A stretch of 64,000 bases of DNA from Mycetocola_B reblochoni (lineage in GTDB: Bacteria > Actinomycetota > Actinomycetes > Actinomycetales > Microbacteriaceae): contig NZ_RCUW01000004.1 in assembly GCF_003667525.1 (NCBI RefSeq), positions 62,001 to 126,000 on the forward strand, given 5' to 3'. Positions 46,685 through 55,955 of this stretch are shown here, one piece after another. The position numbers were made by a program, and so were the translations under genes. Numbering within the stretch: the first letter of the stretch is position 1; every line of letters begins with the position of its first letter. The notes under the pieces are model-generated. The model saw only the letters and a program-made list of their open reading frames with translations, did not search any database and was not told the origin of the DNA.

Positions 46685-46936
46685 GTGGAAATTCTTCAGG
46701 TCGTCCTGCAGGTTGTGCTTGGTTTGACCAGCCTGCTCCTGACCTTCCTCATCCTCCTGCACAAGGGCCGCGGTGGCGGCCTGTCCGACATGTTCGGCGG
46801 TGGCATGGGGTCGAACCTCGGCGCCTCGGGCGTTGCGGAGCGCAACCTCAACCGGATCACGATCATCCTCGGATTGGTCTGGTTCCTCACCATCGTCGCG
46901 CTTGGTCTGATCACCAAGTTCCAGGCCGGAGTCTAA
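46685..46936 (+). CDS. secG: Preprotein translocase subunit SecG
   Basis: This 83-residue two-pass membrane protein of the SecYEG channel has helix one at ~2-25, the conserved LLHKGRGGGLSDMFGGGMGS loop, and helix two at ~56-77. The GTG at 46685 is chosen because AAAGG lies five bases upstream and it gives the standard N-terminus (MEILQVVLQ); an in-frame GTG at 46661 would add eight residues. The tpiA-secG pairing is common across bacteria. rbpA follows after eight bases. Confidence 0.93.
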   Translation: MEILQVVLQVVLGLTSLLLTFLILLHKGRGGGLSDMFGGGMGSNLGASGVAERNLNRITIILGLVWFLTIVALGLITKFQAGV

Positions 46937-46944
46937 GGAGCATC

Positions 46945-47322
46945 ATGGTTGCAGGAGGAAGCGCGATCCGCGGCTCACGCGTCGGCGCGGGCCCGATGGG
47001 GGAGCAGGACCACGGTTTTCACGCCGAGCGTCGTGCGATCACCTATTGGGACGCCCTGGGAAACGCGACCGTCCGCTACTTCGCCGCGAACGTGGCGGAC
47101 GAGGACATTCCCGAGGTCATCGACTGCCCGAAGAGCGGCCTGCCCGCCGGTCAGGACAAGGACAACCCGCCGGCCGTAGCCAAGCCGGAGCCATACAAGA
47201 CGCATCTGGCCTACGTGAAGGAGCGCCGCACGGAGGAAGAGGCCGCAGAGCTTCTCGAGCAGGCGCTGCAGCAGCTCCGCGAACGGCGGGGGACGGCGGC
47301 GACGGCAGCGCGCCGCCGCTGA
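46945..47322 (+). CDS. rbpA: RNA polymerase-binding protein RbpA
   Basis: This 125-residue actinobacterial transcription activator binds sigma-A/HrdB and stabilises the open complex. The N-terminal tail and basic core (GSAIRGSRVG), the central beta domain (VRYFAANVADEDIPEVIDCP), the basic linker and the C-terminal sigma-interaction domain (PYKTHLAYVKERRTEEEAAE) are recognisable. Only one cysteine (61) remains of the zinc-binding set known in Streptomyces RbpA, so this version probably does not bind zinc. The ATG at 46945 follows AAGGAG; longer frames upstream are shadows. Confidence 0.92.
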   Translation: MVAGGSAIRGSRVGAGPMGEQDHGFHAERRAITYWDALGNATVRYFAANVADEDIPEVIDCPKSGLPAGQDKDNPPAVAKPEPYKTHLAYVKERRTEEEAAELLEQALQQLRERRGTAATAARRR

Positions 47323-47338
47323 GTCATATCATCACGAG

Positions 47339-47370
47339 AGGCCTCGACACATTACGTGTCGGGGCCTTTC
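47339..47370 (+). terminator. Terminator after rbpA
   Basis: A 12-bp stem with one G-T pair (47339-47350 with 47356-47367), loop ATTAC, is followed by TTCG. It ends the gap-to-rbpA block. Confidence 0.75.
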
Positions 47371-47489
47371 GTCTGTCGCCCGTGCGGCCCACACCACCCG
47401 GCCGGTCAGCGCAACTCGCCGACAGACCGCTCGCAATGTGCGTCCGCCATCGCACCGCTCGTCCCGTGCACGCCACCGGTGAGAGGGGA

Positions 47490-47526
47490 CGAGAAACGGG
47501 CGGGCCCCCGAGAGGACCCGCCCGTT
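47490..47526 (-). terminator. Terminator of the pentose-phosphate operon
   Basis: On the minus strand, AACGGGCGGG pairs perfectly with CCCGCCCGTT across a 12-base loop and is followed by TCTC. It lies 12 bases after the pgl stop. Confidence 0.75.
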
Positions 47527-47537
47527 GTGTCACCGCG

Positions 47538-48308
47538 TCAGTAGGACGAGCTGATCAGGTTCTCCGGGACTTCGGCCGCGGCCTCCTGGTCGACGAAGAA
47601 CACGGTGCGCTTGCGCCCCTTGATGCCCGCGACGGGAACCTCATGGAAGCTCGCGCCGGCGAGGCCCAGTCCGAGCGCCGACGCCTTGTCCGGTCCGGCG
47701 AGCACCAGCCACACGCGATCGGAGGAGTTCAACGCACCCCGCGTCAGCGTGATGCGCTCCGGCGGCGGCTTGGGGGAGTCCCGCACCGGCAGAACGGCGC
47801 CATCCTTCGCCCCGACCTCGCCACGGTCGGGGAACAGCGAGGCGACGTGGCCGTCCGGCCCCACGCCGAGGAAGGTGATGTCGAACCGTGGCCAGTCACC
47901 GCCCTCCGGTGCGTAGCGACGAAGCTCGTCCGCGTACGCCACGGCCGCGGCGTCGAGGTCGAGCCCCTCGTCTGCCGCCGCCATGACGTGGACGTTCCCG
48001 GCGGGAACGGCGATGTGATCGAGCAGAGCGGCGCGCGCCTGGCCCTCGTTCCGTTCCGGGTCACCGGCGGGCACGAAGCGCTCGTCGCCCCACCAGAAGT
48101 GCATACGCGACCAGTCGATGGTGTCCCTGGCGCTCGAGGCGTTGATGGCCTCCAGCACCCCGATACCGACCGAGCCCCCGGTGAGCACCACGTGGGCCAC
48201 CTCGAACTCGTCGAGGAGGTCGACCGTCTTCGTGAGGAACCGCGCGGCGACCGACGCGGTCAGCGCCGGCTTGTCCGCATGGATCAGGACGCGTCGCTCG
48301 TTCGTCAT
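47538..48308 (-). CDS. pgl: 6-phosphogluconolactonase
   Basis: This 256-residue NagB/DevB-type enzyme hydrolyses the lactone made by Zwf. The motifs VVLTGGSVGIGVLEAI, FWWGDERFVPAGDPERN and FLGVGPDGHVASLFP match the family. It is the last gene of the minus-strand operon, and its ATG overlaps the opcA stop by four bases. A terminator follows. Confidence 0.95.
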   Translation of the reverse strand: MTNERRVLIHADKPALTASVAARFLTKTVDLLDEFEVAHVVLTGGSVGIGVLEAINASSARDTIDWSRMHFWWGDERFVPAGDPERNEGQARAALLDHIAVPAGNVHVMAAADEGLDLDAAAVAYADELRRYAPEGGDWPRFDITFLGVGPDGHVASLFPDRGEVGAKDGAVLPVRDSPKPPPERITLTRGALNSSDRVWLVLAGPDKASALGLGLAGASFHEVPVAGIKGRKRTVFFVDQEAAAEVPENLISSSY

Positions 48309-49255
48309 CCGTTGCTCCGAACCTCGGTGTCGAACTCCTTGAGCCCCCGGGTCACGACCTCGCCGTACATGAGGTCGGGGCCGAGGCGGCGCAGTTCCTC
48401 GGCCAGGCAGTCGCGCAGGCTCCTCCGCGGCAGCGAGATGTCGTGCGTCGGCTGGCCCGGCTGGCTGAGCGTCGCCACGTTCTCGATGGGACGCTCCAGC
48501 ACGACAGCACCCGAGCGGCGGTTGAGGCGCACACCGTGGATACCGCTCGACCCGTTGCCCCGGTGATGGGACTTGTACTTGACCGGCACCTGCAGCCGGA
48601 GCCGCAGCCAGGTGGCCAGCAACACCGTCGAGGGCGAGTCGGCGGCGCCGGAGACCTCCACGCTCTCGACCGGCTCGTAGGGGGCCTGGTCGAGAACGGC
48701 GGCCAGCTGGGCACGCCAGTGGGTCAGGCGCGTCCAGGCGAAGTCTGTGTCGCCGGGGCGGTAGCTGTCACTCAGCGACGCCACCGCCTCGACGGGGATC
48801 TCTCCGGCGGAGGCATCGGTGATCCGGCGCTGGGCGATCCGGCCGATCGGCGAGCTGGCCGGCGTCACGGGGGAGCGCCCCGGCCACCACGCCACAACCG
48901 GTGCGTCGGGCAGCAGGAGTCCCGTGATCAGGCTCTCCTCGTTGCTGGCGACCGCTCCGTAGGCGCGGAGCACGATGACCTCGCTCGCGCCCGCGTCGCC
49001 ACCGACACGGATCTGGGCGTCGAGCCGGGGCTCGACGTCGGGATTGCCCGGCTCGGTGAGCAGGACGATCACGCGCATCGGGTGCTCGCGGGAGGCGTCG
49101 TTGGCCGCCTCGATGGCCGCCTCCTCCGAGCCGAGCTCCGTCGCGATGATCAGCGTCAGCACCCGGCCGAGGGCGACGGCACCGCCCTCCTCGCGGATGG
49201 TGACGAGCTTCTTCGAGACCTTGCTCGTCGTCGTGTTGGGCAGGTCGATGATCAC
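48305..49255 (-). CDS. opcA: Glucose-6-phosphate dehydrogenase assembly protein OpcA
   Basis: This 316-residue protein is required for full activity or redox control of glucose-6-phosphate dehydrogenase in cyanobacteria and actinobacteria. It begins MIIDLPNTTTSKVSKKL and contains the family stretches RVLTLII, PDAPVVAWWPG and WARLTHWR-like sequence (FAWTRLTHWRAQLA). There are no catalytic motifs. It overlaps both zwf and pgl by four bases, so the three are translated together. Confidence 0.94.
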   Translation of the reverse strand: MIIDLPNTTTSKVSKKLVTIREEGGAVALGRVLTLIIATELGSEEAAIEAANDASREHPMRVIVLLTEPGNPDVEPRLDAQIRVGGDAGASEVIVLRAYGAVASNEESLITGLLLPDAPVVAWWPGRSPVTPASSPIGRIAQRRITDASAGEIPVEAVASLSDSYRPGDTDFAWTRLTHWRAQLAAVLDQAPYEPVESVEVSGAADSPSTVLLATWLRLRLQVPVKYKSHHRGNGSSGIHGVRLNRRSGAVVLERPIENVATLSQPGQPTHDISLPRRSLRDCLAEELRRLGPDLMYGEVVTRGLKEFDTEVRSNG

Positions 49256-50799
49256 GGGCGCCTCCAGGTCCGGCCGTCGCGAGCGAGGAGCTCGTCCGCC
49301 GATGTGGGACCCCAGGTCCCCGGCTTGTACTGCTCAAGGGGGCCGCCCTTGTCGGCCCAGAACTCCTCGATCGGGTCGAGGATCTTCCAGGACAGCTCCA
49401 CCTCCTCGTGACGCGGAAACAGCGGCGGATCGCCGAGCAGCACGTCGAGGATGAGGCGCTCGTAGGCCTCGGGGCTCGCCTCCGTGAAGGCGTGGCCGTA
49501 GCCGAAGTCCATCGTCACGTCGCGGACCTGCGTCCCCGCACCGGGGACCTTCGAGCCGAAACGGATCGTGACGCCCTCGTCCGGCTGGACGCGGATGACG
49601 ATCGCGTTCTCACCGAGCTGGTCGGTCTGGCTCTCGGTGAACAGGTACTGCGGCGCACGCTTGAACACGATCGCGATCTCCGTCACCCGTCGGCCGAGAC
49701 GCTTGCCCGCGCGCAGGTAGAACGGCACACCCGACCAACGCCTGGTGTTGATGTTCAGCTTCATGGCCGCGTAGGTCTCGGTCGTGGACGCGGGGTCCAT
49801 GCCGTCCTCGTCGAGGAAACCGGTGACGTGCTCGCCACCCTGCCACCCGCCGGCGTACTGTCCGCGGGCTGTGGCCTCGTCCAGGTTCTCGGGGAGGCTC
49901 ACCGCGGCGAGGACCTTCTCCTTCTCGGCGCGCAGATCCGCGGCGTCGAACGAGATGGGCTCCTCCATGGCTGTGAGCGCGAGCAGCTGGAGCAGGTGGT
50001 TCTGGATGACGTCGCGCGCCGCGCCGATGCCGTCGTAGTAGCCGGCACGGCCACCCACACCGATGTCCTCCGCCATGGTGATCTGGACGTGGTCGACGTG
50101 CTGACCGTTCCAGACCGGCTCGAAGAGCTCGTTGGCGAAGCGGAGGGCGAGAATGTTCTGCACCGTCTCCTTGCCGAGGTAGTGGTCGATGCGGAACACC
50201 GCGTCGGCCGGGAACACGGACTCGACGACGGCGTTCAGCTCGCGAGCTGTCTTGAGGTCACTGCCGAAGGGCTTCTCGATGACGACGCGGCGCCACTGCT
50301 CGTCGCTGCCGGCCTCCGCCAGCCCCGAACGCCGCAGCTGCTCCGTGACCTGGGGGAACGCCTTCGGCGGGATCGACAGGTAGAAGGCGTGGTTGCCGTT
50401 CGTTCCGCGCTCGGTGTCGAGCGTGTCCAGCGTCTCCTTCAGCTGAGCGAAGGCCTCGTCGTCGCCGAACTCGCCGGAGACGAACCGGATGCCCTGAGCG
50501 AGCTGCTTCCAGACCTCCTCGCTGAACGGGGTCCTGGCGTGCTCCTTCACGGAGGCGTGAACGACCTCCATGAAGTCCTGATCCTCCCAGTCCCGCCGCG
50601 CGAAACCGACCAGCGCGAAACCGGGGGGCAGGAGCCCCCGGTTCGCGAGGTCGTACACGGCGGGCATGAGCTTCTTCCGAGACAGGTCACCGGTGACACC
50701 GAAGATGATCAGGCTGGACGGGCCAGCGATCCGGTTGAGGCGACGGTCGTCTGCGGAACGGAGAGGGTTGTTCTCCGCTGTGATATCCACGGGGGACAT
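49252..50799 (-). CDS. zwf: Glucose-6-phosphate 1-dehydrogenase
   Basis: This 515-residue enzyme makes NADPH and phosphogluconolactone at the entry to the oxidative pentose phosphate pathway. The dinucleotide-binding loop FGVTGDLSRKKL is at residues 33-44, and the active-site signature RIDHYLGK at 203-210. The C-terminal beta-sheet domain continues to FWADKGGPLEQYKPGTWGP. AAGGAG precedes the ATG by five bases. It follows pgi by 24 bases. Confidence 0.97.
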   Translation of the reverse strand: MSPVDITAENNPLRSADDRRLNRIAGPSSLIIFGVTGDLSRKKLMPAVYDLANRGLLPPGFALVGFARRDWEDQDFMEVVHASVKEHARTPFSEEVWKQLAQGIRFVSGEFGDDEAFAQLKETLDTLDTERGTNGNHAFYLSIPPKAFPQVTEQLRRSGLAEAGSDEQWRRVVIEKPFGSDLKTARELNAVVESVFPADAVFRIDHYLGKETVQNILALRFANELFEPVWNGQHVDHVQITMAEDIGVGGRAGYYDGIGAARDVIQNHLLQLLALTAMEEPISFDAADLRAEKEKVLAAVSLPENLDEATARGQYAGGWQGGEHVTGFLDEDGMDPASTTETYAAMKLNINTRRWSGVPFYLRAGKRLGRRVTEIAIVFKRAPQYLFTESQTDQLGENAIVIRVQPDEGVTIRFGSKVPGAGTQVRDVTMDFGYGHAFTEASPEAYERLILDVLLGDPPLFPRHEEVELSWKILDPIEEFWADKGGPLEQYKPGTWGPTSADELLARDGRTWRRP

Positions 50800-50823
50800 G
50801 CAACTCCTTAGCTGGACGTGTCC

Positions 50824-52428
50824 TTAGTCGACCGCGGAGAACAGGGCCGTGAGGTCGTCTCCGTCGGGCAGGGTGAGGGTGACGACGGGGCGACCGTGCT
50901 CGGCGAGCACGCTCGCGTCGCCGGCGGCCTGCGCCTGGATGAGCTGCCCGAAGGTGAACGGACGCTCGGGGATGGCCAGGTCGGCCGCGGAGCTCTGCGT
51001 GATCTGCAGGAACACGCCGGTCGCGGGACCACCCTTGTGGTACTGACCGGTCGAGTGCAGGAACCGGGGGCCCCAGCCGAACGTCACCGGGCGACCCGCC
51101 CGCGCGGCCAGCAGGTTGCGGATCCCGTCCAGCTGCGGGAGCGCGAGGCGGTCCACGTAGGCCTGAACGGAGAGGTAGCCGTCCTCGGGCAGCTGCTCGA
51201 GGAGCGCGGTGACCACCTCGGCCACCGTCGTGCGGCCGTCGACGACCGCTGCGGTGCCGCGGACCTCGATGCCGCCGTCGGTGAACGCCGGCGCGACGGG
51301 CTCCGGGCGTGCGTCGAGCAGGCCGCGGGTGGCGACCTTCGCCGACTCGACGTCCGGCTGGTCGAAGGGGTTGATGCCGAGCAGGCGCCCGGCGACGGCG
51401 ACCGCGTACTCCCAGACGAGCAGCTGCGCGCCGAGCGTGCCGGACACGTGGATCTCGCCCTCGTGCTTCTCGCCGAAGAGGTGGCGCGCATTGGCGTCCT
51501 CGACCAGCCGAACGATCTGCACGTCCGGGTATCCGGCCTCGACCTCGGTCGAGAGGGTGTCGAGAACGACGGGGAGGATGCCCGTGCCGATCTTGCCCGT
51601 CGACTCGGCGATGAGCTGCTCGGCCCAGTCGGCGAACCCGACGATGTGCGTGCCGTCCGCGACGATGCCGAGCTTGTCGCGGCGCGGCGAGGTCGCGGCG
51701 ATCGCGGCACCGAGAACGAGGCCGGGGTTGGCCGCGTCGTCGATCGCGAGCGGAAGCGAGATCGCGTCAGCCTCGTCCAGGAGCTCGGTGATGTCGACGC
51801 CGGCCAGCCCCGAGGGGACCAGGCCGAACGCGGTCAGCGCGGAGTAGCGTCCGCCGACGTTCGGATCCGCGTTGAACACGCGGAAGCCGCCCTCACGCGA
51901 CTGGACGTCGAGGGGGGAGCCGGGGTCGGTGACGACCACGATGCGCTGGCGCGGGTCGATGCCCGCCTCGGTGAACGCCTGGGCGTACACACGGCGCTGG
52001 CTGTCCGTCTCGACGGTGGAGCCCGACTTGCTCGACACCACGAGCGCGCTGGTGGCGAGCCGGTCGCCGAGGGCGGCGATGACCTGGCCGGGTGCCGTCG
52101 AGTCGAGCACGGTGAGCTCCGCACCGGCGGTACGGGTGATGACCTCGGGGGCGAGCGAGGAGCCGCCCATGCCTGCCAGCACGATGTGGTCGACGCCCTG
52201 CGCACGCAGCTCGTCGCGCAGCGCGGTGATCTCCGGCACGAGGGCGCGGGACACGGCGACGGCCTCGGTCCAGCCGAGACGCTTCGCCGACTCGTCCTCT
52301 GCCTCGGGCCCCCACAGCGTCGGGTCCTGCGAGGTGATGCGCGAGGCGACGTGGTCGTCCAGCAGCTGGGGGAGTGTGGCCTCGACGGCCGCGGCCGCGT
52401 CGCCGGAGACGTGGATCTCGAAGCTCAT
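50824..52428 (-). CDS. pgi: Glucose-6-phosphate isomerase
   Basis: This 534-residue SIS-fold isomerase interconverts glucose-6-phosphate and fructose-6-phosphate. The sugar-phosphate loop VVSSKSGSTVETDSQRR and the upstream VLAGMGGSSLAPEVI are visible. It belongs to the actinobacterial group found beside transaldolase, and I considered a Tal-Pgi fusion (known in some bacteria), but here the genes are separate with a four-base ATGA overlap. Its location inside the pentose-phosphate operon lets it recycle fructose-6-phosphate from Tal/Tkt back to Zwf. Confidence 0.93.
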   Translation of the reverse strand: MSFEIHVSGDAAAAVEATLPQLLDDHVASRITSQDPTLWGPEAEDESAKRLGWTEAVAVSRALVPEITALRDELRAQGVDHIVLAGMGGSSLAPEVITRTAGAELTVLDSTAPGQVIAALGDRLATSALVVSSKSGSTVETDSQRRVYAQAFTEAGIDPRQRIVVVTDPGSPLDVQSREGGFRVFNADPNVGGRYSALTAFGLVPSGLAGVDITELLDEADAISLPLAIDDAANPGLVLGAAIAATSPRRDKLGIVADGTHIVGFADWAEQLIAESTGKIGTGILPVVLDTLSTEVEAGYPDVQIVRLVEDANARHLFGEKHEGEIHVSGTLGAQLLVWEYAVAVAGRLLGINPFDQPDVESAKVATRGLLDARPEPVAPAFTDGGIEVRGTAAVVDGRTTVAEVVTALLEQLPEDGYLSVQAYVDRLALPQLDGIRNLLAARAGRPVTFGWGPRFLHSTGQYHKGGPATGVFLQITQSSAADLAIPERPFTFGQLIQAQAAGDASVLAEHGRPVVTLTLPDGDDLTALFSAVD

Positions 52429-53534
52429 CGTGCGGCCTCCAGCGCGCTGCCGACGGTCTCGAGCAGCTCGTTCCAGGAGACGACGAACTTCTCGACGCCC
52501 TCCTTCTCGAGCAGCGCGGTGACGTCGTCGTAGGACACGCCCTGCGCCGCGATGGCGTCGAGGACGGCGTTCGCCTCGTCGTAGGACACGGTGACGGTGT
52601 CACCGGTCACGACGCCGTGGTCGAAGGTCGCGTCGAGGGTCTTCTCCGGCATGGTGTTGACCACGCCGTCGGCGACGAGCTCGGTCACGTACAGCGTGTC
52701 GGGCAGCTCGGCGGACTTGACGCCGGTGGACGCCCACAGCGGGCGCTGCTTGTTCGCGCCCGCGGCCAGGAGCACGCGTGCGCGCTCCGAGTCGAACTCC
52801 TCGACGAACACCTGGTAGGCGAGGCGGGCGTTCGCGACGCCTGCCTTGCTCTTAAGGGCGAGCGCCTCGTCGGTTCCGACCGCCTCGAGCCGCTTGTCGA
52901 TCTCGGTGTCGACCCGCGACACGAAGAACGAGGCGACCGAGTGGATCGTCGACAGGTCGATGCCAGCGGCCTTGGCCTTCTCGAGTCCGGTGAGGTACGC
53001 GTTGATGACCTCGCGGTAGCGCTGCAGGCTGAAGATCAGCGTCACGTTGACGCTGATGCCCTGGGCGATGACGGCGGTGATGGCCTCGAGGCCCTCGACG
53101 GTCGCGGGGATCTTGATCATCGCGTTGGGGCGGTCGACCTTGGCCCAGAGCTGCGTGGCCTCGGCGATCGTGCCGGCCGCGTCGTGCGCGAGGCCGGGCT
53201 CGACCTCGATCGAGACGCGACCGTCGTAGCCGGCGCTGGCGTCGTAGACGGGCCGGAACAGGTCCGATGCCGCGGCGACGTCATCGGTGGTGATCTCGAA
53301 CACGGCCGCGGAGGCGTCGGTACCGGCGGCGGCGAGCGTCGCCACCTGCTCGCGGTACGCGTCGCCCTTGCTCAGCGCGGTGGCGAAGATCGTCGGGTTG
53401 GTGGTCACGCCGACGACGTTCTTCTCGTCGATGAGCTTCTGCAGGTTGCCCGTCGAGATGCGCTCACGCGAGAGGTCGTCGAGCCAGATGCTCACGCCTG
53501 CGGACGAGAGGGCTGCGGTGGGTGTTTCCGTCAT
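52425..53534 (-). CDS. tal: Transaldolase
   Basis: This 369-residue class I aldolase of the non-oxidative pentose phosphate pathway has Schiff-base Lys141 in NAMIKIPAT, with GVTTNPTIF near residue 42 and VSIEVEPGLA as the conserved strand. The length fits the longer actinobacterial/cyanobacterial group. It follows tkt by 28 bases, with AGGAGTTC upstream of the ATG, and overlaps pgi. Confidence 0.96.
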   Translation of the reverse strand: MTETPTAALSSAGVSIWLDDLSRERISTGNLQKLIDEKNVVGVTTNPTIFATALSKGDAYREQVATLAAAGTDASAAVFEITTDDVAAASDLFRPVYDASAGYDGRVSIEVEPGLAHDAAGTIAEATQLWAKVDRPNAMIKIPATVEGLEAITAVIAQGISVNVTLIFSLQRYREVINAYLTGLEKAKAAGIDLSTIHSVASFFVSRVDTEIDKRLEAVGTDEALALKSKAGVANARLAYQVFVEEFDSERARVLLAAGANKQRPLWASTGVKSAELPDTLYVTELVADGVVNTMPEKTLDATFDHGVVTGDTVTVSYDEANAVLDAIAAQGVSYDDVTALLEKEGVEKFVVSWNELLETVGSALEAAR

Positions 53535-53562
53535 GATGAACTCCTTCTGTCGAGACGCGGGG

Positions 53563-55656
53563 TCAGTTCTGACCGAGCGAGTCCTTGGCTGCGGCCACGA
53601 CGGCCTCGGTGGTGATGCCGAACTCGCGGAACAGCGTCTTGTAGTCGGCGGAGGCGCCGAAGTGGTCGATCGCGATGGAGCGGCCGGCGTCGCCGACGAT
53701 CCGGTCCCAGCTGAGGTGGCTTCCCGCCTCGACGGACACGCGCGCCGTCACGGAGGAGGGCAGCACTTGCTCGCGGTACTCGGCGCTCTGCTCGGCGAAC
53801 CACTCCAGGCTCGGGGCGGAGACGACACGCGCGTTGATGCCGTCGGCGGCGAGCTGCTCGCGCGCCTCCACGGCCAGCTGCACCTCGGAACCGGTGGCGA
53901 TGAGCAGCACGTCGGGGGTGCCGCCGGGGGCCTCCGCGAGGACGTAGGCGCCCTTGGCCGTGTTGTCGGCGGAGGCGAAGACGTCGCCGGAGGCCGCGCC
54001 CTCCCCACGCTCGAACACGGGGATGTTCTGACGCGTCAGCGCGATGCCCGTCGGACCGCCGTGGCGACGGAGGATCTCGAGCCACGCGGCCGCGGTCTCG
54101 TTGGCGTCCGCGGGGCGGACGACGGCGAGGTTCGGGATCGCGCGGAGCGAGGCGAGCTGCTCGATCGGCTGGTGCGTCGGGCCGTCCTCGCCGAGCGCGA
54201 CGGAGTCGTGCGTCCAGACGAAGATCGAGGGCACGTTCATCAGCGCGGCCAGGCGCACGGCGGGGCGCATGTAGTCGCTGAAGATGAGGAAGGTGCCACC
54301 GAAGGCGCGCGTCTTGCCGTGCAGGACGATGCCGTTGAGGATCGAGCCCATGGCGTGCTCGCGGATGCCGAAGTGCAGGACGCGACCGTAGTCGTTGCCC
54401 GTCCACTCCCGCGTCGAGTGCTCGCTCGGCACGAAGGACGCCGCCCCGGCGATCGTGGTGTTGTTCGACTCGGCGAGGTCAGCCGAACCGCCCCAGAGCT
54501 CGGGGAGGACGCCGGCGAGGGCGTTGATGACCTTGCCGGAGGCGGCACGGGTGGACAGCTGGGTTCCGCCCTCGAACACGGGGAGGACCTGCTCCACCTC
54601 GGCGGGCAGCTCGCCGGCCTCGAGGCGGTCGAGCAGAGCCTTGCGCTCGGGGTTGGCGGCGGCCCAGGCGTCGAAGTCCTTCTGCCACGCCGCACGCTCC
54701 TGGGCGCCGCGCTCGACGGCCTGACGGGTGTGGTCGATGACCTCGTCCGCGACCTCGAAGGTCTTCTCGGGGTCGAAGCCGAGCACCCGCTTGACGGCGG
54801 CGAGCTCGTCCGCGCCGAGCGCCGAACCGTGGATCTTGCCGGTGCCCTGCTTCTTCGGGGCGGGCCAGCCGATGATCGTGCGCAGGATGATGAGGCTGGG
54901 CTTGCCGGTCTCGGCCTTCGCCGCCTCGATCGCGTCGTTGAGCTCCTGGATGTCCTCGACGTACTCGCCGGTCTTCTTCCAGTCGACGCGGAGGACCTGC
55001 CAGCCGTACGCCTCGTAGCGCGCGGCGACGTCCTCGGTGAACGCGATGTCGGTGTCGTCCTCGATCGAGATCTGGTTGGAGTCGTAGATCGCGATGAGGT
55101 TGCCGAGCTCCTGGTGGCCGGCGAGCGAGGACGCCTCGCTCGTCACGCCCTCCTGCAGGTCGCCGTCGCCGGCGATGACGTAGATGTTGTGGTCGAACGG
55201 GCTGGTGCCCGCGGCCGCCTCGGGGTCGAACAGGCCGCGCTCGTAGCGGGCCGCGTAGGCGAAACCGACGGCGGAGGCCAGTCCCTGGCCCAGCGGTCCG
55301 GTGGTGATCTCGACGCCGGCGGTGTGGCCGTATTCGGGGTGACCGGGGGTCTTGGAGCCCCAGGTGCGCAGTGCCTTCAGGTCGTCGAGCTCGAGGCCGT
55401 AGCCGCCGAGGTACAGCTGGACGTACTGGGTCAGCGAGGAGTGCCCGACAGACAGGATGAAGCGGTCGCGACCGAGCCAGTCCTGATCGCTGGGGTCGCG
55501 GCGCATGATCTTCTGGAACAGGAGGTAGGCGACGGGTGCCAGGCTCATCGCGGTTCCGGGGTGGCCGTTGCCGACCTTCTCGACCGCGTCGGCGGCGAGG
55601 ATGCGTGCGGTGTCAACCGCCTTGCTGTCAATGGGTTCCCACTGGAGTGAAGCCAC
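53563..55656 (-). CDS. tkt: Transketolase
   Basis: This 697-residue thiamine-diphosphate enzyme has the substrate His32 in GNGHPGTAMS, the TPP/Mg motif starting GDGD at 163-166 and ending at Asn194 (YDSNQ), a central pyrimidine-binding domain (EDGPTHQPIEQLASLR) and a C-terminal domain. The GTG start has AGAAGGG nine bases upstream. It is the first gene of tkt-tal-pgi-zwf-opcA-pgl. The promoter must lie in the 299-base gap shared with ctaB but is not obvious. Confidence 0.97.
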   Translation of the reverse strand: MASLQWEPIDSKAVDTARILAADAVEKVGNGHPGTAMSLAPVAYLLFQKIMRRDPSDQDWLGRDRFILSVGHSSLTQYVQLYLGGYGLELDDLKALRTWGSKTPGHPEYGHTAGVEITTGPLGQGLASAVGFAYAARYERGLFDPEAAAGTSPFDHNIYVIAGDGDLQEGVTSEASSLAGHQELGNLIAIYDSNQISIEDDTDIAFTEDVAARYEAYGWQVLRVDWKKTGEYVEDIQELNDAIEAAKAETGKPSLIILRTIIGWPAPKKQGTGKIHGSALGADELAAVKRVLGFDPEKTFEVADEVIDHTRQAVERGAQERAAWQKDFDAWAAANPERKALLDRLEAGELPAEVEQVLPVFEGGTQLSTRAASGKVINALAGVLPELWGGSADLAESNNTTIAGAASFVPSEHSTREWTGNDYGRVLHFGIREHAMGSILNGIVLHGKTRAFGGTFLIFSDYMRPAVRLAALMNVPSIFVWTHDSVALGEDGPTHQPIEQLASLRAIPNLAVVRPADANETAAAWLEILRRHGGPTGIALTRQNIPVFERGEGAASGDVFASADNTAKGAYVLAEAPGGTPDVLLIATGSEVQLAVEAREQLAADGINARVVSAPSLEWFAEQSAEYREQVLPSSVTARVSVEAGSHLSWDRIVGDAGRSIAIDHFGASADYKTLFREFGITTEAVVAAAKDSLGQN

Positions 55657-55955
55657 TATTGCTTACCCTTCTCATTCGTGCAGGCGGTGGTTAGTCCGCG
55701 TTTTTCCGCTCGGATTGTGTGCGGTGCCGGGCGGCGCCGGAGACGGTGTCTCCCGCATCAGCGCAGAGGACCGGGCGTGCCGCCACGGTCGTTCCGAACA
55801 CCCAACCAAGCATAGCCATAGGTGACAACGCGAACGAGGCCGGAAGCCTTCCGGCGAGCCGCGATCGGCTGGGCTTTTCCTGGCCGTTCCTCGCGTACAC
55901 TTGACCCGAGAGCATCGCGTCGCGGGCCGGATCGGCGACCGCATTAAGAGGAGTC
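55657..55955. other. Divergent tkt/ctaB intergenic region
   Basis: These 299 bases between divergent operons hold no convincing gene. TACACT at 55896-55901 is a reasonable -10 for ctaB with a weak -35; AAGAGGAG before 55956 is the ctaB ribosome site. For tkt, TATGCT on the minus strand near 55811-55816 is only a guess. Confidence 0.4.
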
